Shown here: positions 25,322 through 32,629 of the stretch, in pieces | Position numbering within the stretch: position 1 is the stretch's first letter | How the letters are laid out: each line of letters begins with the position of its first letter | From: Streptomyces sp. CB00455 | GTDB taxonomy: Bacteria > Actinomycetota > Actinomycetes > Streptomycetales > Streptomycetaceae | NCBI RefSeq assembly: GCF_001905445.1 | Contig: NZ_LIVQ01000003.1 | Coordinates: 1,018,166 to 1,082,165 of the forward strand | Length of the DNA: 64,000 nucleotides | Reading direction: 5' to 3' | Notes under the pieces: generated by a model | Told to the model about the DNA's origin: nothing | What the model saw: only the letters and a program-made list of their open reading frames with translations | The model's database searches: none | Program-made: the position numbers and the translations under genes

Positions 25322-28300
25322 ATGCAGATCCGGCTGACCGTTCTCGGGTCGCGCAGCGGCCACCAGACCTCCACCGCCCCCGCGAGCTGCGACGTGCTCG
25401 TCACCGCGCCCGTGGGCACGCCCCTGGCCGCCGTCGCCTCCGGGCTCGCGGCGACCGTCGGCGGCCCCGACACCGGGGGCACGGTCGTGCTCTACGCGGG
25501 CGCGGAACGGCTCGACCTCCAGCGGCGGGTGCTGGGCGAGCCGCCGCTGGTGGACGGGGCGGTCGTGGCGCTGCACGGCCCGGTCCCGGACGTCCTGCCG
25601 GACGAGAGCCTCGGCGCGCCCCAGCTGCACGTGGTGGCCGGGCCCGACGCGGGCGGGGTGCACCTGCTGCACAGCGGGCAGATCAGGGTGGGCCGCTCCG
25701 CCGACGCGGACGTCCCGCTGGACGACCCCGACGTGTCCCGGCTGCACTGCGCCGTGACGGTGACCGCCGACGGGCGGGCGTCGGTGGCGGACATGCACTC
25801 GACGAACGGCACCACGCTGGACGGCTCCCCGGTGGGACCGCAACCGGTCGCCCTGCCGCCCGGCGCGCTGCTGCGGGTGGGCGAGTCCACCCTGCGGCTG
25901 GCGGCCGCGGCCCCCGCTTCGATGCCGGTGACACCGGACCTGGAGGGCCACCTCGCCCTCACGGGCCGGGCGCCGGCCCCCGCCGCCGCACCGGGCGCGC
26001 TTCCCGGCACGCCCGGCGGCGGCCGGACCGGGACCCCGGGCGCGAGGCCCGACCCTTACGGCGCGCGGCATGCGCCGGCGCCGGCGCATGCCGCGGGGTC
26101 CACGCCGGGCCGGGCCGGCCCGTCGGGCAGCGGATCACGGGGCGGACCGGGCCTGCCGGCTGCCGCGGGCCCAGCGGGCGCCACGGAGCCGTCGGGCGCC
26201 CCGACCCCACAGGGCGCTCCCGGACCGCACGCCGCACCTGCCGCACACGGCGCCGCCGGAACGCACGGCGCTTCCGGCTCGTACGCCGCCGCCGGTTCGC
26301 CCGGCGCTCCCGGCTCGTACGCCGCGCCCGCCCCGCACGGCGCCGCCGGTTCACCGGGCGCGCCGGGCTCCCGCGGTGGCGCCGCCGGCTCCCCCGGTCC
26401 GTACGGCGCCGCCGGCCGGGCCGGCTCGTACGGAGCCGTCGCCGGCTCCCCGGGCGTCCCCGCCCCGCACGGCGCCGCCGCGCCCTGGACCGCGCGCGGG
26501 GAGCAGCCGTCCGCCTCCGCCGACGGCCCCGGGCAGGGCGGGCGCCGCAAGGGGCTCGGTGCCTGGGCGCGCAAATGGGTCCGGGGAGAGGACGCCGAGC
26601 CGTCCCCGGCCGAGCCGGAGCCCCTGCCCGCCGCCCTGCCCGACCCGGACGATCCCGCCGCACTGCTGCTGGCCGCCCTGGGTCCCACCGAGCGGCTGTG
26701 GTCCCGTACCGCCGGTCACCCCCGGGTGCTGGAGATCGGGCTCGGCGCCGGGAGCCGGGTCCCGCTGCGCACCGTCGGGGCCCTCGGCATCGCCGGGCCG
26801 CGTGCCCGGCTGTCCGGGGTGGCCCGCTGCGTGGTCGCCCAGCTGGCCGGGCTGCACGCCCCGGGGCAGCTGGAGATCGTGCTCGTCTCCACCGACCGGG
26901 CGCGCCCCCTCGCCGAGCGGCGCCGCGACTGGGGCTGGCTCGGCTGGCTGCCCCACCTACGCCCCGCGCACGGGCAGGACTGCCGGCTGCTCCTGGCCTT
27001 CGACCGTGACCAGGCGGCCGCCCGCACCGGTGAGCTGACCCGGCGCCTGGACGACGGCCCGCTCGGCACGCACTGGGCAACCGCAGGCCCGGAGCAGGTG
27101 CGGCAGGCCGCGGCGGCCTACGAGGGCCCCCACACCGTCCTCGTCCTGGACGGAGATCCCGGCGCCGGTCCGCTGCGCGACATCACCGGCCGGCTGGCCT
27201 CGCACGGCCCGGCCGCCGGGATCCACGTGCTGGTGCTGGCCGAGACGCCGGCCGCCACCCCCGCCTCGCCGGTCGCCGAGACCTACGAGGCCGCCTGCGC
27301 GAGCGCCCCCGCCTTCCGCGACTGCGGCGCGGTCGCCCTGCTCAGTGGCGATGTGGCCACGGCCGTACGGACCTTCCCGGTCCGCGGTGGCAGACCCGCC
27401 CCGAGCGGCACGACGGCCACGGCCGACGCCGTCTCGGCGGCCTGGGCCGAGCGGTTCGCGCGGGCGCTGGCCCCCCTGCGCGGGGACGGCGTCGTCTCCG
27501 AGCCCTACCGGCCGGCCGCGGCCACTCTGCCCGCCACCGCCCGGCTGCTGGACGAGCTGGGGCTGGCCCGCGCCACCCCGGCCTCCCTGATGGCCCGTTG
27601 GGCCGCCGCCACCGACCAGGGGCAGGGCGTCGGCGGCCTGGCCGAGATCGTGCTGGGCAGCGGGCGGCGCGGAACCGTCGGCGCCGAGCTGGTCCACGAC
27701 GGCCCGCACCTGCTCATCGAGGGACCCGCCGGGAGCGGGCGCACGGAGCTGCTGCGCTCGGTGGCCGCCTCGCTGTCGGCGGCCGTCCGGCCCGACCGGC
27801 TCGGCCTGGTCCTCCTCGACGGGGCCGGCGGCGAGCGGGGTGACGGGTTGCTGCCCTGCACCGAACTCCCCCACGTCTCGGCGCATCTGGTGGCCTCCGA
27901 TCCGGTGCGCATGCGGGAGTTCGCGCAGGCGCTGGGTGCGGAGCTCAAGCGGCGCGGGGAGCTGCTGGCGGGAACGTCCTTCGCCGACTGGCATGCCCAC
28001 CGCGAGCTCTCCGACCGGATGGTCTCGCCGCGCCGGCCCACGCCGGGCGAGCTGCGCGGCGACCTCGACCCGCCGCGCACGGGCACCCTGCGGCTGCGCG
28101 CGGCGGTCCCCCGTACCGATCCGGCGGCGCCGAACCCGCTGCCGCGCCTGGTGGTGCTGGTGGACGACTTCGACGCGCTGGTCGCGCCGGGGCTGGGCAG
28201 TACGGGCCGGCCCGCGGCCGGGTCGGTGGTGCGGGCGCTGGAGTCGGTGGCCCGCGACGGCGCCCGGCTCGGGGTTCACCTGGTGGCCACCAGCGCCCGC

Positions 28301-28642
28301 CCGGACCGGACGGCCGACACGGTGCTGGCCCGGCTGACGACCCTGCGCGTGGAGCTCGACGCCCCCGACCAGCCGGGCCCGGGCCGCGGCCTGCTCCGGT
28401 ACGCGGATGGCCGTACGGTCCCGTTCCAGGCGGGGCGGGTCACGGGGCGGATCCCCCGGACGGCCACCCAGAGGCCCACTGTGGTCCCGGTGGAGTGGGA
28501 GCGGATGGGTGATCCGCCGGCCCGCCGTCCGGTGCGCGAGCTGGGCAACGGACCGACCGACCTCGCGCTGCTGGCCAGCGCCCTGGACAGGGCCGCCCAT
28601 CTGGTCTCGGCGATACCGGTGCTGTTCCCTCCCGCCCCCTGA
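25322..28642 (+). CDS. FHA domain protein with degenerate FtsK/EccC-like ATPase domains
   Basis: The product is 1106 residues from ATG 25322. Residues 1-95 form an N-terminal domain. An FHA domain at about 100-195 has the phospho-threonine-binding set Gly124-Arg125, Ser139, His142 and STNG 160-163. Residues about 220-410 are Ala/Gly/Pro/Ser/His repeats. The rest resembles FtsK/EccC modules (ARLSGVARCVVAQLAGLH; HDGPHLLIEGPAGSGRTELLR). The P-loop has Arg807 in place of Lys, and the Walker B-like VVLVDDFDAL has Asp949 where Glu is usual, so ATP hydrolysis is doubtful. It is flanked by two Ser/Thr kinases that may phosphorylate its partners. Its role is unknown. Confidence 0.82.
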   Translation: MQIRLTVLGSRSGHQTSTAPASCDVLVTAPVGTPLAAVASGLAATVGGPDTGGTVVLYAGAERLDLQRRVLGEPPLVDGAVVALHGPVPDVLPDESLGAPQLHVVAGPDAGGVHLLHSGQIRVGRSADADVPLDDPDVSRLHCAVTVTADGRASVADMHSTNGTTLDGSPVGPQPVALPPGALLRVGESTLRLAAAAPASMPVTPDLEGHLALTGRAPAPAAAPGALPGTPGGGRTGTPGARPDPYGARHAPAPAHAAGSTPGRAGPSGSGSRGGPGLPAAAGPAGATEPSGAPTPQGAPGPHAAPAAHGAAGTHGASGSYAAAGSPGAPGSYAAPAPHGAAGSPGAPGSRGGAAGSPGPYGAAGRAGSYGAVAGSPGVPAPHGAAAPWTARGEQPSASADGPGQGGRRKGLGAWARKWVRGEDAEPSPAEPEPLPAALPDPDDPAALLLAALGPTERLWSRTAGHPRVLEIGLGAGSRVPLRTVGALGIAGPRARLSGVARCVVAQLAGLHAPGQLEIVLVSTDRARPLAERRRDWGWLGWLPHLRPAHGQDCRLLLAFDRDQAAARTGELTRRLDDGPLGTHWATAGPEQVRQAAAAYEGPHTVLVLDGDPGAGPLRDITGRLASHGPAAGIHVLVLAETPAATPASPVAETYEAACASAPAFRDCGAVALLSGDVATAVRTFPVRGGRPAPSGTTATADAVSAAWAERFARALAPLRGDGVVSEPYRPAAATLPATARLLDELGLARATPASLMARWAAATDQGQGVGGLAEIVLGSGRRGTVGAELVHDGPHLLIEGPAGSGRTELLRSVAASLSAAVRPDRLGLVLLDGAGGERGDGLLPCTELPHVSAHLVASDPVRMREFAQALGAELKRRGELLAGTSFADWHAHRELSDRMVSPRRPTPGELRGDLDPPRTGTLRLRAAVPRTDPAAPNPLPRLVVLVDDFDALVAPGLGSTGRPAAGSVVRALESVARDGARLGVHLVATSARPDRTADTVLARLTTLRVELDAPDQPGPGRGLLRYADGRTVPFQAGRVTGRIPRTATQRPTVVPVEWERMGDPPARRPVRELGNGPTDLALLASALDRAAHLVSAIPVLFPPAP
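26206..26490 (+). repeat. repetitive Ala/Gly/Pro-rich coding segment
   Basis: Imperfect repeats encoding variants of APHGAAGSPGAPGSYA, within the linker between the FHA and FtsK-like domains. This is likely a flexible spacer; the DNA repeats may recombine. Confidence 0.7.
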
Positions 28643-28652
28643 GACCCAACCG

Positions 28653-28681
28653 TGCCCCCGCGAGGCGGTATTGCGGGGGCG
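28653..28681. terminator. weak hairpin between FHA-FtsK and sugar transporter genes
   Basis: An 8-bp stem GCCCCCGC/GCGGGGGC (28654-28661 with 28673-28680), 11 nt after the upstream stop; there is no T-run. Confidence 0.45.
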
Positions 28682-28739
28682 CGCGTGGCGGCGTAGACCT
28701 TGTGGTCCGGGACACACCACGGGCATCGGGGGCAGAGCC

Positions 28740-30104
28740 ATGCGCAGGCAGGGAACGAGCCGTACGACCTTCACCTGGGCGGCGCTGGCCGCGGCGGGAG
28801 CGCTGGCGCTCACCGCGTGCGGAGGCGGCGCGGAGAAGAAGCCGGACGCGCCGCAGGGCGGTGGGGCGACGGCCGGGCCGCGGGTCGAACTCCCGCGGCT
28901 GGACGGCGAGAAGCTGGAGGTCGCCGCCGTCTGGACGGGGCCGGAGCAGGAGAACTTCACCAAGGTCCTCAAGGAGTTCGAGAAGCGGACGGGCGCCGGC
29001 GTCACCTTCGTGCCGGCCCAGGACCCGATCGTCACCTTCCTCGGGTCGAAGATCGCGGGCGGGCAGCCGCCGGACGTGGCGCTGCTGCCGCAGGTCGGCG
29101 CGCTGGTCTCGGCGGTGGAGAACAAGTGGGCGCAGCCGGTGGGGCCGCAGGCCCAGGCCCAGCTCGACAAGAACTACTCGGCGGGCTGGAAGGCGCTGGG
29201 CGCGGTCGGCGGCACCCAGTACGGCGTGTACTACAAGGCCGCCAACAAGTCGCTCGTCTGGTACAACGCCAAGGCCTTCGAGGCGGCGGGCGTCAAGCCG
29301 CCGGGGACCTGGAAGGAGCTGCTCACCGCGGCGGACGCGCTCTCCGCGTCCGGCACCCCGGCCGTGTCGGTGGCGGGCGCGGACGGCTGGACCCTCACCG
29401 ACTGGTTCGAGAACGTCTACCTCTCCCAGGCGGGCCCCCAGAAGTACGACCAGCTGGCCAAGCACCAGATCAAGTGGACGGACGACAGCGTCAAGCAGGC
29501 GCTGACCACGCTGGGCGAGCTGTTCGGGCGCAAGGACTTCCTGGCGGGCGGCCCGAGTGGTGCGCTGTCCACCGAGTTTCCGAAGTCGGTGACCCAGACC
29601 TTCACCGGTGGCGACCGGCCGGCGGCCGCGATGGTCTTCGAGGGCGACTTCGTGGCGGTGAACATCGCGCAGACCGAGGCGAAGGTGGGGCAGGACGCCC
29701 TGGTCTTCCCCTTCCCGGCGGTCGGCGCGAAGGCGCCGGTGGTCTCGGGCGGTGACGTGGCGGTGGCGCTGAAGCCGTCGAAGGGCGCGCAGGCGCTGCT
29801 GACCTTCCTGGCCTCGCCGGACGCGGCGGAGATCCAGGCCCGCGAGGGCGGTTTCGTCTCGCCGAACAAGGCCGTCGACCCGGGCGCCTATCCCAACGAC
29901 ATCCAGCGGGGCATCGCCAAGGCGCTGATCGCGGCGGGTGACGACTTCCGCTTCGACATGTCGGACCAGGCTCCGGCCGCCTTCGGCGGGACCCCGGGCG
30001 CGGGCGAGTGGAAGGCGCTGCAGGACTTCCTGGCGAACCCGGCGGACGTGGCGGGCGCCCAGGCGAAACTGGAGGCGGACGCGGCCAAGGCGTACGGGAA
30101 CTGA
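28740..30104 (+). CDS. sugar ABC transporter substrate-binding lipoprotein
   Basis: The 454-residue product starts at ATG 28740. A type II signal peptide ends in the lipobox LALTAC with Cys27, so the protein is tethered to the outer face of the membrane. It is a CUT1-type binding protein: WTGPEQENFTKVLKEFEKRTG, AGGQPPDVALLPQVG, YYKAANKSLVWYN and TDWFENVYLSQAG are typical. It probably delivers an oligosaccharide to the permeases encoded next (gap 4 nt, then overlap). No ATPase gene is in the cluster; a shared MsiK-type ATPase is the usual Streptomyces solution. The sugar is unknown. Confidence 0.9.
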   Translation: MRRQGTSRTTFTWAALAAAGALALTACGGGAEKKPDAPQGGGATAGPRVELPRLDGEKLEVAAVWTGPEQENFTKVLKEFEKRTGAGVTFVPAQDPIVTFLGSKIAGGQPPDVALLPQVGALVSAVENKWAQPVGPQAQAQLDKNYSAGWKALGAVGGTQYGVYYKAANKSLVWYNAKAFEAAGVKPPGTWKELLTAADALSASGTPAVSVAGADGWTLTDWFENVYLSQAGPQKYDQLAKHQIKWTDDSVKQALTTLGELFGRKDFLAGGPSGALSTEFPKSVTQTFTGGDRPAAAMVFEGDFVAVNIAQTEAKVGQDALVFPFPAVGAKAPVVSGGDVAVALKPSKGAQALLTFLASPDAAEIQAREGGFVSPNKAVDPGAYPNDIQRGIAKALIAAGDDFRFDMSDQAPAAFGGTPGAGEWKALQDFLANPADVAGAQAKLEADAAKAYGN

Positions 30105-30108
30105 GCCC

Positions 30109-31443
30109 GTGACGGCCACGGTCACCACCACGCGCAAGGGGAGGACCGCCCGTTCCGCGGAGGCCAGGCGCCGCCGCCTGGTCGCGGGAGCGTTCCTGCT
30201 GCCCGCCCTCGTGCTGCTCGGGGCGCTGGTCGTGCACCCGATCGGCTACTCGGTCTACCGCAGTTTCTTCGACCGCGGCGGCGACACCTTCGTCGGAGCG
30301 GGGAACTTCCGCGAGATCCTGCATGACGACACCATCCGCACCGCCCTGACGAACACGGCGCTGTGGGTGGTGCTCGCGCCGACGACGGCCACCGCTCTCG
30401 GCCTGATCTTCGCGGTGCTCACCGAACGGGTCCGCTGGGGAACGGCGTTCAAGCTGCTGGTGTTCATGCCGATGGCGATCTCGATGCTGGCGGCGGGCAT
30501 CATCTTCCGCCTCGTCTACGACCACGATCCCGACCGGGGCGTCGCCAACGCGGTGTGGGTCGGGGTCCACGACACCTTCGCCGAGTCCTCGGCCTTCCCC
30601 AAGGCCCGCCCGGGCCGGGACTCGCCGCTGCAGGACTCCGGCGGGGGCGCCTTCACGACGCGCGAGCCGGTCCGGGCGGGCGTCCCGGCGCTGCTGCCGC
30701 TGGTCGGTGTGGCTCCCGAGGCGCTGCCGGAGGGCACCCGTACGGCCGCGGCGGCGCCCGCCGAGCCGGGCAAGGTCACCGGGACGGTCTGGCAGGACTT
30801 CACCCGCGGCGGGGGCGGCCGTACGAACACGGTGGACGCCACCGAGCAGGCCTTCGCCGGGATGCGGATCGAGGCGGTCAAGGACGGCCGAGTCGTCGAC
30901 ACGGCGACGGCCCGCGCGGACGGGACCTTCACGCTGTCCGCGAAGGCCGACGGGGCGCTGTTGCGGCTGCCCGCGGCGAACTTCCGGGAGGCCTACTCGG
31001 GGGTGCAGTGGCTGGGGCCGACGCTGGTGACCCCGGCGATCATCGGCGCGTACGTGTGGATGTGGGCCGGTTTCGCGATGGTGCTGATCGGGGCGGGGCT
31101 CGCCGCCGTGCCGCGGGAGCTGTTGGAGGCGGCGCGCGTGGACGGGGCGAACGAGTGGCAGGTGTTCCGCCGGATCACTGTGCCACTGCTGGGGCCCGTG
31201 CTCGCGGTGGTGCTGGTGACACTCGTCATCAACGTCATGAAGATCTTCGACCTGGTCTTCGTGATCGCGCCGGGGGCCGTGCAGGACGACGCGAACGTGC
31301 TCGCGCTCCAGTTGTACCGGACCTCCTTCGGCACGGACGCGGATCCGGGCCTGGGCAGCGCCATCGCCGTGCTGCTGCTGGTGCTGGTGATCCCGGTGAT
31401 GCTGGTGAACATTCGCAGGCTGCGGAAGGAGGGGTCCCGATGA
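30109..31443 (+). CDS. sugar ABC transporter permease with inserted Ig-like (SdrD_B-type) extracellular domain
   Basis: The start is GTG 30109, 4 nt after the binding-protein stop, giving 444 residues against about 300 in most CUT1 permeases. TM1-TM3 fall at about 24-138. The EAA loop (ELLEAARVDGANEWQVFRRI) and the C-terminal TMs are normal. Residues about 138-297, between TM3 and TM4, are an extra domain. It has a low-complexity part, then GTVWQDFTRGGGGRTNTVDA, FAGMRIEAV and ARADGTFTLSA, the pattern of SdrD_B/Cna-B-like beta sandwiches. E. coli MalF has a large loop (P2) at the same place that contacts its binding protein. A similar docking role is inferred. Confidence 0.88.
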   Translation: MTATVTTTRKGRTARSAEARRRRLVAGAFLLPALVLLGALVVHPIGYSVYRSFFDRGGDTFVGAGNFREILHDDTIRTALTNTALWVVLAPTTATALGLIFAVLTERVRWGTAFKLLVFMPMAISMLAAGIIFRLVYDHDPDRGVANAVWVGVHDTFAESSAFPKARPGRDSPLQDSGGGAFTTREPVRAGVPALLPLVGVAPEALPEGTRTAAAAPAEPGKVTGTVWQDFTRGGGGRTNTVDATEQAFAGMRIEAVKDGRVVDTATARADGTFTLSAKADGALLRLPAANFREAYSGVQWLGPTLVTPAIIGAYVWMWAGFAMVLIGAGLAAVPRELLEAARVDGANEWQVFRRITVPLLGPVLAVVLVTLVINVMKIFDLVFVIAPGAVQDDANVLALQLYRTSFGTDADPGLGSAIAVLLLVLVIPVMLVNIRRLRKEGSR

Positions 31444-32519
31444 ACCATTCCGACGCAACGCCGGACCCGACGGCGGACCCGACGGCAGGTCTGCCGGGAG
31501 GTCTGCCGGGAGACCCGACGGCGGACCCGACGGGAGCGACCATCCCCGGCCCGGCGGTACCGCCCGCGGTGACCGGCCACCACCCCTCCCCGCGCAGCGC
31601 CCGAGCCGCGGCCGGTCGGGGCGGCGGGTCCGTCCCCGCCGCGGGCGAGCGGGCCGGCGGCCGGGCCGGGGTCCCCCTCGCCCAGCGCGCCGCGAGTGCG
31701 CTCGGCGCCGGGGCGCTGCGGATCTTCCTCGTCTGCGCCGCGCTGTTCTGGCTGCTGCCCACCCTCGGGCTGCTCGTCTCCTCCTTCCTCGCCCCGACGG
31801 ACCTCAACAAGGCCGGCTGGTGGCAGGCGCTGACCGCGCCCACCCGTCTGACGGCCGGGAACTACGAGCGGCTGCTGGCGAACGACACGATCACCGGTTC
31901 GCTGCTGAACACGGTCGCGATCGCGGTGCCGGCGACCCTGCTGGTGGTGACGCTCGGCGCCTTCGCCGGATACGCCTTCGCCTGGCTGGAGTTCCCCGGA
32001 CGGGACTGGCTCTTCCTGGCCGTCGTGGGGCTGCTGGTCGTCCCGGTGCAGGTGGCCCTCATCCCGGTCTCCGAACTCTTCGGAGCCATCGGCCTGTTCG
32101 AGACCACCGCCGGTGTGGTCCTCTTCCACACCGCCTTCGGGCTGCCCTTCGCCGTGTTCCTGCTGCGGAACTTCTTCGCGGAGATCCCGCGCGAGCTGCT
32201 GGAGGCGGCGCGTCTCGACGGGGCCGGCGAACTGCGGCTCTTCGCCCGCGTGGTGCTGCCGCTGGGCGGCCCGGCGATCGCCTCGCTCGGCATCTTCCAG
32301 TTCCTGTGGGTGTGGAACGACATGCTGGTCGCCCTCGTCTTCGCGGACTCGGCCCACCCGCCGATCACGGTCGCGCTCCAGCAGCAGGTGCGGCAGTTCG
32401 GGAACAACATCGACGTGCTCGCGCCCGGCGCGTTCCTGTCGATGGTGATCCCCCTCGTCGTCTTCTTCGCCTTCCAGCGGCAGTTCGTCTCGGGGGTGAT
32501 GGCGGGCGCGATCAAGTGA
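31440..32519 (+). CDS. carbohydrate ABC transporter permease (MalG-like)
   Basis: The start overlaps the previous stop as ATGA (31440), with GAAGGAGGGG upstream, indicating translational coupling. The protein is 359 residues. The first about 95 are a hydrophilic Pro/Ala/Gly-rich cytoplasmic extension with DPTADPT and GLPG repeats, not typical of MalG. After that come six TMs and the EAA motif ELLEAARLDGAGELRLFARVVLP. The end is FQRQFVSGVMAGAIK, as in most CUT1 permeases. It pairs with the upstream permease. Confidence 0.92.
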   Translation: MNHSDATPDPTADPTAGLPGGLPGDPTADPTGATIPGPAVPPAVTGHHPSPRSARAAAGRGGGSVPAAGERAGGRAGVPLAQRAASALGAGALRIFLVCAALFWLLPTLGLLVSSFLAPTDLNKAGWWQALTAPTRLTAGNYERLLANDTITGSLLNTVAIAVPATLLVVTLGAFAGYAFAWLEFPGRDWLFLAVVGLLVVPVQVALIPVSELFGAIGLFETTAGVVLFHTAFGLPFAVFLLRNFFAEIPRELLEAARLDGAGELRLFARVVLPLGGPAIASLGIFQFLWVWNDMLVALVFADSAHPPITVALQQQVRQFGNNIDVLAPGAFLSMVIPLVVFFAFQRQFVSGVMAGAIK

Positions 32520-32629
32520 CCGGCCCGCGGCGTCGGCACTGTGTCAGCCGAATGCCGCATCCTGCGTAACCCGGTCGGCGGGCCGGGGGTTCCAGGGCGA
32601 CATGCCCGCCCGCCACCCCTGGATGTGCC

